Positions 1 to 9,478 of a stretch of DNA of 64,000 bases are shown here, in pieces (position 1 is the stretch's first letter; each line of letters opens with the position of its first letter). A program made the position numbers and the translations under genes. Under the pieces are notes generated by a model, which saw only the letters and a program-made list of their open reading frames with translations, ran no database searches and was not told the origin of the DNA. The DNA comes from DATKFM01 sp963810485. Lineage in GTDB: Bacteria; Pseudomonadota; Alphaproteobacteria; Dongiales; Dongiaceae. The stretch lies in contig CAWENQ010000007.1 in NCBI GenBank assembly GCA_963810485.1, positions 124,001-188,000 on the forward strand, given 5' to 3'.

Positions 1-238
1 ACTGCGCAGCGGCGCGGGCGGCCATTGATGGTCCGCCCATTACTATTAAGCCTATCGGCGGAACCCGCAAAAATCAACGGCTTGACCTGGGTCGGCAGGG
101 CTGGATCATCGGCGGTGGAGACAGGGCCATGATTCCAGGAAATGCCGGGCCGGTGGCAAATTTCCACCGCAGCATTGGGAGCGCATTATATGGCGCACCG
201 AGGCGAATTACCGTCGCTTCGGCGCGGAACGCGGCCCC

Positions 239-1294
239 ATGAGCGGCGGCACGGCCTGGCGGCCCGACGATCCGGCCTGGCTGGCGGCGCTGGGCCAGGC
301 GGCGGGCGCCATCGGCAGCGACGAGTTCACCGCAAAGCTCCTGCGCCTGTTCGCCGGGCTGATCCGCCACGACATGTCCATGGTTGTACGTTATGCGCGC
401 TATTCCGCGCCGGACTATCTGGTGTGCGAAGGCTTGGCCCAGCATTTCATCGATATCTATACCAGCAGCTACTACCTGTTCGATCCCTTCTACAGCTACT
501 GGCAGCGGCGGGAGCGCGGCGGCGTGGTGACGCTGGCCGACCTAGCGCCGCCGGGCTGGCGCAACAGCCCCTATCGCCGCGTGTTCCACCGGCAGGCGCG
601 CATTTCCGACGAGCTGGGCATGTTCCTGCCGGGCGTCGGGCGGTCCAGCATCGCGCTGTTCGTGGAGCGGTCGAAGGGGCGGTTCACCGCGCGCGAGAAG
701 CAGGTGGCGCGCCATGTCTATCCGGCGATCGCCGGGCTCTACCGCGCCCACCTGGCGCGCATTTTCGCCGAGCTGGGAACCGGCGTGGGATCGCGGGCCA
801 GCGGCCTGCCGAAGCGGCCGACCCTGCTGGTGGATCGCGGCGGCCAGCGCGTCTATGCCAGCGAGACCTGGCGCGAGCTGGAGGCGAAGGACCGGCGGAT
901 CAAGGCGGCGGTGGCGGAGCTGGCGGGACAGGTCGGCAAGAGCGCAGCGCTATCGGATGACCGGGTGATGCATGTGGCACAGCTGGAGGCGGATTTTCCC
1001 TTGGCGCCGGGCGGCTTGATCTATGCCATCGAGACCGTGGGCCGGACGCCGCTGCGGCCGGCGAAGGACGCGATCGGCCGTTTTGCGCCGGATCTGACGC
1101 CGCGGGAGCGGGAGATCGTGCAGCTCGTGGTCGAGGGGCACCCCTCCGCCACTATCGCCCAGCGGCTGGGCATCAGCCGCGGCACGGTGAAGAACCACCG
1201 GCGGCGGCTCTATGACAAGCTGGACATCACCAGCGAGCGGGAGCTGTTCCTGCTCTATGTCACCTGGCTGTCCCGGGGGCCCGGCGACAGCTAG
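239..1294 (+). CDS. LuxR-family transcriptional regulator (solo)
   Basis: A 351-residue regulator whose C-terminus (about residues 285-345) is a clear LuxR/FixJ helix-turn-helix: it begins DLTPREREIVQLV, has the recognition-helix stretch ISRGTVKNHRRRLYDKL and would bind DNA. The N-terminal 280 residues are a sensor region with no obvious autoinducer-binding tryptophan/aspartate signature, so a ligand cannot be named. No luxI-type synthase is visible beside it. It lies 103 bases upstream of a Rieske oxygenase in the same orientation, so it may control that gene, but this is inference from position. The ATG at 239 lacks a convincing ribosome-binding site; no better start is evident in frame. 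Confidence 0.85.
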   Translation: MSGGTAWRPDDPAWLAALGQAAGAIGSDEFTAKLLRLFAGLIRHDMSMVVRYARYSAPDYLVCEGLAQHFIDIYTSSYYLFDPFYSYWQRRERGGVVTLADLAPPGWRNSPYRRVFHRQARISDELGMFLPGVGRSSIALFVERSKGRFTAREKQVARHVYPAIAGLYRAHLARIFAELGTGVGSRASGLPKRPTLLVDRGGQRVYASETWRELEAKDRRIKAAVAELAGQVGKSAALSDDRVMHVAQLEADFPLAPGGLIYAIETVGRTPLRPAKDAIGRFAPDLTPREREIVQLVVEGHPSATIAQRLGISRGTVKNHRRRLYDKLDITSERELFLLYVTWLSRGPGDS

Positions 1295-1397
1295 GACCGC
1301 CACCCCATGGTGCCCGGAGGCACCATTGCCAGCGGAAAAGCACCGGGCTTACCCTCAGGCTACGGCCTTTTCGCCATGCCCAACCGAGGTCAGGTCC

Positions 1398-2534
1398 ATG
1401 CCCGACGACGCCCTGCATTCCCCGAAAGCGCGGCCCTATCGCGCCGATGCCGAACGCTCCTATGTGCTGCCGCCGAACTACTACATCGATCCGGCGATCT
1501 TTGAGCGCGAGAAGCGGGAGATCTTCTACAAGGCCTGGAACTATGCCGGGCATGTGAGCCAGCTCGCCAATGTCGGCGACTATGTCACCTGCCGCGTTGC
1601 CGACCAGGAACTGTTCGTCATCAGGAGCAAGGATGAGCGGCTGCGTGCGTTCTATAATGTGTGCCCGCACCGCGCCCATCAGCTATTGAAGGGCTGCGGC
1701 AGCGCCCGGGTCATCACCTGCCCCTATCACGCCTGGTCGTACCATGCCGACGGGCGGCTGCGCACGGCGCGGGGCACGGAGCATGTGGCGGAGTTCAATC
1801 CCGACGATTTCCATCTGAAGGAAGTGGGCGTCGAGGTGATGGCGGGTTTCGTCTATGTCAACCTGGATCCGGATGCGCCCAGCCTGAAGAGCCAGACCGG
1901 CGAGTTGGAAGGCGAGATGCTGCGCTACCAGCCTGAGCTGCCGAACCTGAAGTTCTCGCACCGGCTGACCTACAACCTGAAGGCCAACTGGAAGAACGTC
2001 GTCGACAATTTCATCGAATGCTATCACTGCCCGCCGGCGCACCCGGCTTTCGTCGAGATCGTGGCGATCAAGCAGTATCGCACCAAGACCTATGGCATCT
2101 ATTCCAGCCACATCTCGCCGCCGGGCCGGGCGGACAATTCCGCCTTCCACTTCAACGAAGTCGAGGGCAGGCCGACCAACTTCTCGGCCTGGTGGCTTTT
2201 TCCCAGCGCCACCTTCGCCGCCTTCCCCGGGGATCCGAACATCGCGGTCATGAACATCATGCCGACGGGGCCGGAGACGGTGGCGGAGAATTTCGACTTC
2301 TTCTTCAGGTCGGAAACGCCGTCGGAATGCGAGCGCGACGCGATCAAGTATGTCGACGATGTGCTGCAGCCCGAGGACATCGCCCTGGTGGAAAGCGTGC
2401 AGCGCGGCCTGCATTCCAAGGGCTATCAGGGCGGCCGCTATGTGGTGGACAAGGACCGCACCGACATCAGCGAGCATGGCCTGCATCATTTCCACGGGCT
2501 GGTGCTGAAGGCGCTGGGCGAATCGCCGGCCTGA
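1398..2534 (+). CDS. Rieske [2Fe-2S] aromatic-ring-hydroxylating oxygenase, alpha subunit
   Basis: A 378-residue catalytic oxygenase subunit. The Rieske cluster ligands are C89-x-H91 (CPHRAH) and C108-x2-H111 (CPYHAW). The mononuclear iron site is E207-x2-H210-x4-H215, with Asp327 (PED) as probable third ligand. This layout matches the family that includes glycine-betaine and carnitine monooxygenases as well as ring dioxygenases; the substrate is not determinable. The frame stays open from 1212, but the ATG at 1398 (MPDDALHS) is preferred because the upstream extension is low-complexity and overlaps the regulator. No reductase or ferredoxin gene is adjacent, so electrons must come from a partner elsewhere. 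Confidence 0.92.
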   Translation: MPDDALHSPKARPYRADAERSYVLPPNYYIDPAIFEREKREIFYKAWNYAGHVSQLANVGDYVTCRVADQELFVIRSKDERLRAFYNVCPHRAHQLLKGCGSARVITCPYHAWSYHADGRLRTARGTEHVAEFNPDDFHLKEVGVEVMAGFVYVNLDPDAPSLKSQTGELEGEMLRYQPELPNLKFSHRLTYNLKANWKNVVDNFIECYHCPPAHPAFVEIVAIKQYRTKTYGIYSSHISPPGRADNSAFHFNEVEGRPTNFSAWWLFPSATFAAFPGDPNIAVMNIMPTGPETVAENFDFFFRSETPSECERDAIKYVDDVLQPEDIALVESVQRGLHSKGYQGGRYVVDKDRTDISEHGLHHFHGLVLKALGESPA

Positions 2535-2561
2535 TTTTCCTTTCCAGCTGGGCGGATCGAT

Positions 2562-2602
2562 GCGCCGGCCTGACATTGTCAGGCAAATCGTCAGGCCGGC
2601 GC
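2562..2602. repeat. Nested inverted repeats after the Rieske gene
   Basis: A perfect 13-base inverted repeat (2562-2574 against 2590-2602) encloses a 15-base loop. Inside it a second hairpin, 2568-2574 against 2578-2584, uses the same left arm with a 3-base loop. The arm core GTCAGGC therefore occurs so that two mutually exclusive hairpins can form. It lies 28 bases past the oxygenase stop, where a terminator would be expected, but no T-run follows on either strand. Confidence 0.6.
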
Positions 2603-2691
2603 CCGTTGAGCCGGGCGAAGCGCCGGCTTGACGCCAATTGCAAAGCGCCAAACCGGCACCCGATCCTGCCGGGTCCTTGCCAGGAAACTAA

Positions 2692-2950
2692 CCCAGCAGC
2701 AGATTGTCCGCCGCGACCGCCTGGTTGACGTCGGTCAGCGTCACGCCTTCCATCGCAAGAAACTCAGACGCGGCGATCACGGCGGGCCAGAGCCGGTCCG
2801 TCCTACCGGCCAAGGCCCGCCGCACCGGCGCGCGGCACGCTCCGCGACGATGGGCCGCGCTGCTCTGTCGGAGTTTGATCCTGTCTGCTACGCCAGCAGA
2901 AGATTCCCCTCCATGACCGCCTGATTGATGTTGGCCAGGATCACATCCGC
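2692..2950 (-). pseudogene. Two degenerate copies of an unknown C-terminal peptide
   Basis: On the minus strand two short stretches encode similar tails, each ending in a stop codon: ANINQAVMEGNLLLA near 2893-2950 and TDVNQAVAADNLLLG near 2692-2745. They share the pattern NQAVxxxNLLL but lie in different frames, and the upstream copy is closed off by a stop after about 22 residues. This looks like the remains of a duplicated small gene or gene end. The family is not recognised. The rest of the non-coding stretch between 2603 and 3388 shows no supported gene. Confidence 0.3.
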
Positions 2951-3388
2951 CGCCGACGAAAACAGTCATGGCAGTTCTCCCGCTGCCCCGGCTCGGGGCG
3001 GTTCATAAGTCAGGCTTCATCGACACGGAATGCTCCGTGGCCGTCTTGCGACGATGCCGGCATCCGAATCGATTTGTCTTGGCGGGACCCGGCTTTCTTC
3101 CACAACTCGAGAACGGCCGCAAGCGGTGCGGATGGTTAAGGCGGCGCAAAGCGGCCGATTTGTGATTGAGGTCACAAACTCCGCATGAACCCCCACAGGC
3201 TGCGGAATAAACTCCGCGGCTGTGTGTTTGTTATGGTTCGCTTCGGCAGAATCTGCTTTGCAACCATACTTTGTATGATTGTAGGCTGCATGCAATCTGG
3301 CCTGATCCGTCCGGTCGCATTGCTGCTGCTCCTGATTGTGCGCATCGTGGATTGCCGCCGGCGCCGGAGAGTCTTAATCTTTGCAGCC

Positions 3389-4027
3389 ATGGCAAAGAAC
3401 AAAGCGAAAGCGACGAGGCCCCAAGCTGCTCCCGCCGAACTGGTGCGCAACTTGTTGTGCTCTGTCGACCGGGCGGCGCTGGCGACATCGCAGCCGGCGG
3501 CGGCCTACCAGGCTTGGCCCTACGCGTCCCTGGTGCTGACGACGGCAGACAAAGACGGTTCGCCGATCCTCTTCATCTCCGATCTGTCGGAGCATGCCAA
3601 GAACATCGCCGCCGACAACAGGGTGTCGCTGCTGATCGATGGCACGGCGGGCCTGAAGGACCCGCTGACCGGACCGCGAGTGTCGATCCTCGCCCGGGCG
3701 GTGCGGGCGGATCTGCCCGAACTCAAGGCGCGGTTCCTGGCCCGGCATCCGGGCGCCAAGATCTATGCCGGTTTCGCCGACTTCCATGTTTATCGCCTGG
3801 CGGTGACGCGGGCTCACTTTGTTGCCGGTTTCGGCCGCATCCACTGGATCGAGGCGGCGGAGATCATCGGCGAGAAGTACGGCTATGAGGCGACACCGGC
3901 CAAGACAGCGAAAGCAAAGCCCGCCGCGCGGAAATCCGCAAAACCACGCGCCTCGAGGAGCAAGTTCCGCAAGGCCGCAAGCGGGCGCAAACCCGCAGCG
4001 CGGAAGCCCACCCGCCGCCGGGGCTAG
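3389..4027 (+). CDS. HugZ-like pyridoxamine-5-phosphate-oxidase-fold protein with basic tail
   Basis: A 212-residue protein. Residues 20-165 resemble the FMN-binding split-barrel/HugZ family used in haem utilisation or flavin-dependent reductions, with motifs such as YASLVLTTADKDGSPILF and LSEHAKNI. The frame is open from 3185 but that extension is an implausible Arg- and Leu-rich run; ATG 3389 (MAKNKAKA) begins the conserved part. Residues 169-212 form a Lys/Ala/Pro/Arg tail like histone H1 or AlgP tails, which is unusual for this fold and suggests nucleic-acid or polyanion contact. No haem-uptake genes are nearby, so the physiological role is open. Confidence 0.8.
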   Translation: MAKNKAKATRPQAAPAELVRNLLCSVDRAALATSQPAAAYQAWPYASLVLTTADKDGSPILFISDLSEHAKNIAADNRVSLLIDGTAGLKDPLTGPRVSILARAVRADLPELKARFLARHPGAKIYAGFADFHVYRLAVTRAHFVAGFGRIHWIEAAEIIGEKYGYEATPAKTAKAKPAARKSAKPRASRSKFRKAASGRKPAARKPTRRRG

Positions 4028-4136
4028 CGCCTTGCGCGGTCAAGAATTTGTTCCCTCTATTAACGATCTCTTTGCATATTAAGCCTTAGAGCATATCCCG
4101 TTCGGCCGCCCAGCCCGGCGGGAACAGGAGGATTCC

Positions 4137-4688
4137 ATGGTTGTGCTTATTGCGCTCGGCGTACTCGTGCTCATCGGCCTGTTTGTCGTCGTGCTGTACA
4201 ATCGGCTGGTGGGCATCCGCAACCAGGTGGAAAACGCCTGGAAGCAGATCGACGTGCAGCTCAAGCGCCGTCACGACCTGATCCCCAACCTGGTGGAAGT
4301 GGTGAAGGACTACATGTCCTTCGAACAGGAGACACTGCAGCAGGTGATCAAGGCCCGCAACAGCGCGGTGCAGGCGGCAACGCCGACCGAGGCGATGGCG
4401 GCCGAAGGCATCCTGTCGGGCGCGCTCAACCGTCTGTTGGCGGTTGTCGAGGCCTATCCCGACCTCAAGGCGAACCAGAACGTGGCGCGGCTGATGGAAG
4501 AACTGAGCGGCACCGAGAACAAGATCTCCTTCGCCCGGCAGTTCTATAACGACAGCGTCAACTCGCTGAACGACAACGTGCAGAGCTTCCCGTCCAACTT
4601 CATCGCCGGCATGTTCGGCTTCAAGATGGGCACCTATTTCGAAGTGCCGGAGGTTGAGAAGGCAACGCCGAAGGTGGATCTCCGCTGA
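4137..4688 (+). CDS. lemA: LemA family protein
   Basis: A 183-residue membrane-anchored protein. Residues 2-20 form an N-terminal transmembrane helix, followed by the typical LemA start of the helical domain (YNRLVGIRNQVENAWKQID, then LKRRHDLIPNLVEVVK). Length and motifs match the family. The start is set by a strong ribosome-binding site, an AGGAGG-type sequence 6 bases before ATG 4137. It is followed after 17 bases by an M48 membrane peptidase. LemA plus an HtpX-like protease is a recurrent gene pair in bacteria, thought to act in envelope protein quality control, although the molecular role of LemA is unknown. Confidence 0.93.
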   Translation: MVVLIALGVLVLIGLFVVVLYNRLVGIRNQVENAWKQIDVQLKRRHDLIPNLVEVVKDYMSFEQETLQQVIKARNSAVQAATPTEAMAAEGILSGALNRLLAVVEAYPDLKANQNVARLMEELSGTENKISFARQFYNDSVNSLNDNVQSFPSNFIAGMFGFKMGTYFEVPEVEKATPKVDLR

Positions 4689-4705
4689 GCCGCGGCCCGG
4701 CCGCC

Positions 4706-5809
4706 ATGGCGGACATATCCATGGCCGCAACCAATCAAGGTCCCTGGAATTCGAAGGCGGGCGGCGCCAAGCCGGCGGCGCCCGAAGCACCGCCGCCCGA
4801 GCGGCCGGCGCTGCGGGTGGTCAGCACCGATTTCATCGCCGCCCAGCGCGCCAACAAGCGCAACACCATCTGGCTGATCGTCATCCTGATCGGTCTGGCG
4901 GGCACCCTCGGCTACCTGCTGGGGCTGGTGTTCGACGTCTATATCTCGGCTGACCGCGAGCAGTTGGAGCAGCTCGAACTTGCCGCCTATTTCACGGCGC
5001 CCAGCGTGGCCGGCGTGATTGCCAGCGGCGCCTTGATGAGCATCGGCCTGATCGCCAGCGCCGTCGCCTTCGCCGCCGGCGGCCGGGTGATGATGTCCCT
5101 GACCGGCGCCGAGGAAGTGACGGCCGAGCAGGAACCGATGTTGCACAATGTGGTGGAGGAGATGGCCATCGCCGCCGGCCTGCCGAAGCCGAAGGTGGTG
5201 GTCATCAACACCGGCGCTCTCAATGCCTTTGCCGCCGGCATGGAACCGGAGAGTGCGGTCATCGGCGTAACCCGCGGCCTGTTGATGGATCTCAATCGCG
5301 AAGAGCTGCAGGGCGTGATCGCCCATGAGATGTCCCATATCCTCAACTGGGACACGCGCTACATGACGGCGGTGGGCATCCTGGTGGGGCTGATCGCCCT
5401 GGTCTGCGATGGCGTGCTGCGCGCGGGCCGCTTCGGCGTCGGCAGCAGAAGCAGCGGGCGCAGCAAGGGCAAGGGCGGCGGGGCGGCGATCCTGATGATC
5501 GTGCTCATCATCTTCGCCATCCTGGCGCCGATCGCGGCGCAGATGGTGCGTTTTGCGGTATCGCGGCAGCGGGAGTATCTGGCCGACGCGACGTCGGTGC
5601 AGCTCACGCGCAATCCCCTGGGGCTGATGCATGCCCTGCAGAAACTGCATGACAATGCCCAGCCTTTCGACGGCGCCAACAGGGCGACGCAGCACATGTT
5701 CATCGTCAACCCGTTCAAGGAATTCAGCGCCGACGCCAGCGCCCTGATGGCGACCCACCCGCCGATCGAGGCGCGGATCGACCGGTTGTCGAATTTGGGG
5801 GCGGCGTAA
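4706..5809 (+). CDS. M48-family membrane zinc metallopeptidase (HtpX-like)
   Basis: A 367-residue integral membrane protease. Hydrophobic segments lie at about residues 54-76 and 101-126, with another pair around 219-240 and 260-283. The zinc site is H207-E208-M-S-H211 (HEMSH), and the third ligand is probably Glu290 in REYLADA; this is the classical gluzincin arrangement. The N-terminal 35 residues are a Pro/Ala-rich cytoplasmic extension. The ATG at 4706 is used, and an in-frame ATG at 4721 is also possible. It forms a two-gene unit with lemA upstream, consistent with proteolysis of damaged membrane proteins. Confidence 0.93.
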   Translation: MADISMAATNQGPWNSKAGGAKPAAPEAPPPERPALRVVSTDFIAAQRANKRNTIWLIVILIGLAGTLGYLLGLVFDVYISADREQLEQLELAAYFTAPSVAGVIASGALMSIGLIASAVAFAAGGRVMMSLTGAEEVTAEQEPMLHNVVEEMAIAAGLPKPKVVVINTGALNAFAAGMEPESAVIGVTRGLLMDLNREELQGVIAHEMSHILNWDTRYMTAVGILVGLIALVCDGVLRAGRFGVGSRSSGRSKGKGGGAAILMIVLIIFAILAPIAAQMVRFAVSRQREYLADATSVQLTRNPLGLMHALQKLHDNAQPFDGANRATQHMFIVNPFKEFSADASALMATHPPIEARIDRLSNLGAA

Positions 5810-5814
5810 CCGCG

Positions 5815-6153
5815 TCAGCGCGCTGGCGGCACGATCGTCGTCGCCGGATGGATGATCGCCACCTGGGCCTCCTGTTCGGCGACACTGCGATGCTCAACAC
5901 CGCGCGGGACCACGATCATCTCGCCGGCTTCGAGTTTCACATCGCGATCCCGGAACTGAATCGTCAGCCGCCCACCGAGGCACCAGAACAATTCGTCCTC
6001 ATGCTCATGGGAATGCCAGACAAAGGCGCCCTTGAATTTGCCGATCTTGACCAGCGTGCCGTTGATGTCGGCGACAGTTAGCGGCGGCGTGCCAACCATC
6101 ACGGCGGCAAAGGAATCCGCCAGGACAGTTTTCGTGATGGGAGAAATCATCAT
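5815..6153 (-). CDS. Cupin-domain protein
   Basis: A single-domain cupin of 112 residues counted from ATG 6153 (MMISPITK). The frame also allows a longer TTG start at 6189, which adds 12 residues of no obvious value. The first cupin motif with metal-binding residues reads HSHEHEDELFWCLGG; the second reads PRGVEHRS, giving the usual two-His, one-Glu, one-His metal set. Such small cupins are commonly isomerases, mannose-6-phosphate isomerase-like enzymes or sensors; the substrate is unknown. It is convergent with the protease gene (5 bases apart) and follows polA by only 63 bases on the same strand. Confidence 0.82.
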   Translation of the reverse strand: MMISPITKTVLADSFAAVMVGTPPLTVADINGTLVKIGKFKGAFVWHSHEHEDELFWCLGGRLTIQFRDRDVKLEAGEMIVVPRGVEHRSVAEQEAQVAIIHPATTIVPPAR

Positions 6154-6216
6154 GCCGCGCTTTTGCCCGAGCCGCGGCAAGCGGCGCAAATCACGCTTTG
6201 TGACGGAGTGTTGCGC

Positions 6217-9065
6217 CTAGTGCGCTTCCGCCCAGTTGTCGGCGGCGCCGGTTTCGGCGACGAGCGGCACCGATAGTTCCAGTGCGGGCAGCGGCGCACC
6301 CTCCATCACTTTCTTCACCACCGAGGACGTCGCCTCCAACTCCTTCTCCGGCACTTCGAACAGCAGCTCGTCATGTACCTGCAGCAGCATGCGGGCCTTC
6401 AGCTTCTGCGCCGCCAGCGCCCCGGGAATGCGGATCATCGCCCGCTTGATGATGTCGGCGGCGGTGCCCTGGAGCGGCGCGTTGATCGCCGCGCGCTCCA
6501 TGAAGCTGCGCCGCGCCGGGTTGATGTCCTTGATTCCCGGCAGATGGCAGCGGCGGCCGAAGAGGGTGGTGACGTAGCCCATCTCCCGGGCGCGCTTTTT
6601 CATGCGGTCCATGTAGTCGCGGATGCCGGGATACCTGGCGAAATAGGCCTCGATATAGGCCTTCGCCTCGCCCTGGGGAATGCCGAGCTGCTGCGCCAGG
6701 CCGAAGGGGCTGATGCCGTAGATGATGCCGAAATTGATCGCCTTGGCGCGGCGGCGCACCATCGGGTCCATGCCCTTCACCGGCACGCCGAAGACCTGGG
6801 ACGCGGTCAGCGCGTGGATGTCGGTGCCCTCGCGGAACGCCTGCTTCAGCGGCTCGACCTCGGCCACATGGGCGGCGAGGCGCAGCTCGATCTGCGAGTA
6901 GTCGACCGAGAGCAGCTTGTGCCCAGGCTCGGCGACGAAGGCGCGGCGGATCTTGCGGCCCTCCTCCGTGCGCACGGGGATGTTCTGCAGGTTCGGATCG
7001 GTGGAGCTGAGCCGGCCCGTCGACGTCGCGGCCAACGCGAATGAGGTATGCACCCGGCCGGTCTGCGGATTGATCTGTTCCACCAGGGCATCGGCATAGG
7101 TGCTCTTCAGCTTGGCGATCTGCCGCCAGTCCAGCACCCGGGCCGGCAGATCATGGCCCTGGGCGGCCAGGTCCTCCAGCACGTCGGCGCCGGTGGCATA
7201 GGCGCCGGTCTTGCCTTTCTTGCCGCCCTGCAGCCCCATCTCGTCGAACAGCACTTCGCCCAATTGCTTCGGCGAGCCGATGTTGAACTCGTGCCCGGCC
7301 AGCTTGTGGATCTGCGATCTCCAGCTCCGCGAGGCGGTCGGCGAAATCCTTCGACAGCTTGTTGAGCTGCGCCCGGTCCACCTTGATTCCCGCCAGCTCC
7401 ATGTCGGCGACGATGGGCACCAGCGGCCGCTCGACGGTCTCGTACATGGTCACCAGCCGTTCGGCGCAGAGACGCGGCTTCAATACCTGATGCAGGCGGA
7501 GCGTGACGTCGGCGTCCTCGGCGGAATAATCCTTCGCCTTGTCCAGCGGCACCTGGTCGAAGGTGATCTGGGTCTTGCCGCTGCCGGCGACGTCGCTGAA
7601 CTTGATCGGCGTGTGCTGCAGATGCAGCTCCGACAGCTCGTCCATGCCGTGGCCGTGAAGCGCGCCTTCCAGCACGTAGGAGATCAGCATGGTGTCGTCA
7701 TGGGGCGCGATGCGCACGCCCAGCCGCGCCATGATCTCCATGTCGTATTTGATGTTCTGGCCGATCTTGAGGATGCCCGGGTCTTCCAGCAGCGGCTTCA
7801 GCCGCGCCACCGCGTCTTTCAGCGGGATCTGCGGCGGCGTTTCCTTTGCCGCGGCGCTGCCGTTACCGTCGCCGAGATCGAAATTGCCCTGACCGCCGGG
7901 CGCGCGATGGCCGACGGGAATGTAGCAGGCGGCGCCGGGCGCGGTGGCCAGCGAGATGCCCACCAGTTCGGCCCGCACGGAATCGAGCGAGGTGGTTTCC
8001 GTATCGAAGGCGACGAAGCCCGCCGCATGCGCCCGGGTGATCCAGCGGTCCAAGGCGTCGAGCGATTGCACCAGCTCGTAGCCGGAGCGGTCCACCGCGC
8101 CGGCAGCCGGACTCGAAACCACGACTGTCGCCGTCACGGCCTGGCCGGTGTCTGCAACTGTGACTGTCGCCGTTGTGCCGGCCGATACCTTGAAGCCGCC
8201 GCTTTCAATGCGGGCAATCACGGCGCGGAATTGATTCGCCTTCAGGAAAGCGAGCAGCGTGTCGCGGTCTGGCTCGCGGCGGGCGAAATCGCCCAGCGGC
8301 GCTTCCACGGCCACATCGTCCTTCAGCTTCACCAGCTCGCGGCTGATGCGCGCCAGCTCCGCGTTCTGCTGCAGATGACTCGCGGCGTTTCGGCTGCTTG
8401 ATCTCGCCCGCGCGCTTGAGCAGCGTGTCCACGTCGCCATAGGTCTTGATCAGTTCCGCCGCCGTCTTCACGCCGATGCCCGGCACGCCCGGCACATTGT
8501 CGGTGGAATCGCCGGCCAGGGCCTGCACCTCGACCACCTTGTCCGGCGGCACGCCGAATTTCTCCTCCACTTCCGCCGGGCCGATCGACTTGTTCTTCAT
8601 GGGGTCGAACATGCGGATGCCCGGGCGGATGAGCTGCATCAGGTCCTTGTCCGACGACACGATGGTGACCTCGGCGCCTCCCTCCACCGCCTGGCGTGCA
8701 TAGGTGGCGATCAGATCGTCGGCCTCGAAGCCGCGCATCTCGATGGCCGGCATGTTGAAGGCCTGTGTCGCCTCGCGAATCAGGGCGAATTGCGGAATCA
8801 GCTCCGGCGGCGGATCGGGCCGGTGCGCCTTGTAATCGGCATAGATCTTGTTGCGGAAGCTCTCGCGCGAGGCGTCGAAGATGACGGCGATATGATCGGC
8901 ATCGGTGTCGCCCAGCAGCTTCATCAGCATCGACGTGAAGCCGAGCACCGCATTCACGGGCGTGCCGTCGGCCCGCGTCAGCGGCGGCAACGCATGAAAG
9001 GCCCGGAAGATGTAACCGGAGCCGTCGACGAGGTAGACGTGCTTGGGCTTGGCGGCGGCGTTCAC
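6217..9065 (-). CDS. polA: DNA polymerase I, reading frame interrupted twice
   Basis: A complete polA by content, about 948 residues once two frame breaks are bridged. The 5'-nuclease domain lies at about 8380-9065 (YLVDGSGYIFRAFHALPPL at the start, GIGVKTAAELI). The 3'-5' exonuclease domain (FDTETTSLDS, so the DxE motif is intact) lies at about 7310-8375. The polymerase domain lies at 6217-7305 with motif A (VDYSQIELRLA), motif B (RRRAKAINFGIIYG) and motif C (QVHDELLFE) intact. The breaks near 8374-8378 and 7308-7316 are each explained by one extra base, and sequence conservation resumes immediately after each. All catalytic motifs survive, so assembly error is likelier than a dead gene. The start is ATG 9065. 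Confidence 0.9.
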
Positions 9066-9128
9066 AAATCCACCTCTGATCTCAATGCGGGAAATCGGCG
9101 GCGTGATGCGTATCAGCCGCGCCAGCGA

Positions 9129-9320
9129 CTAATGACCGCCCGCCGCACCCGCTTTCAGGACATAGCGGCGGCTGCAATAGGGGCATTCGATTTGACCCTC
9201 CTTGCCGACATTCAGATAGACGCGGGGATGGCCCAGCGGCCCGTCGCCGCCGTCGCAGGCCACGACAGGGCTGTCGACTTCGAAGGTTTCGGCGATATCG
9301 TGCGCTGCGGTCTGGGACAT
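9129..9320 (-). CDS. Zinc-finger (zf-CHCC) mini-protein
   Basis: A 63-residue protein with the spaced ligands C22, H31, C46 and C49 (ACDGGDGPLGHPRVYL and ECPYCSRRYVL). This is the zf-CHCC domain also found in the mitochondrial complex I subunit NDUFS6, and alphaproteobacteria commonly carry a free-standing copy of this size. The role in bacteria is uncertain; a complex I assembly or accessory role is inferred from the mitochondrial homologue only. It lies between polA and a divergent ABC ATPase gene. Confidence 0.88.
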   Translation of the reverse strand: MSQTAAHDIAETFEVDSPVVACDGGDGPLGHPRVYLNVGKEGQIECPYCSRRYVLKAGAAGGH

Positions 9321-9478
9321 GGTTTCTCAAGGATCGGGATATTAATGTAACAGGCGGCCGCAATTGACCGCCCGACGCCGCGGATGATAGGCCTAGGCCC
9401 CGAATAAGCAACCGCTCCGCGGCAGCCGCGAATGCCGCCTAAGTGCAGACGCCATCAACCATATCCTGTGTCGAATTC

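Noticed and set aside
74..445. 123-codon minus-strand frame at the window start
   Set aside because: It overlaps the regulator gene antisense, shows no family similarity, and the first 238 bases hold nothing else I can support.
7211..8401. Long plus-strand open frame (396 codons) opposite polA
   Set aside because: It mirrors conserved polA coding sequence on the other strand; GC-rich codon usage creates long antisense frames. No family similarity is seen.
6217..9065. polA as three genuinely separate genes encoding individual domains
   Set aside because: Conserved text is continuous across both breaks after removal of one base, and the internal pieces lack their own starts and ribosome-binding sites.
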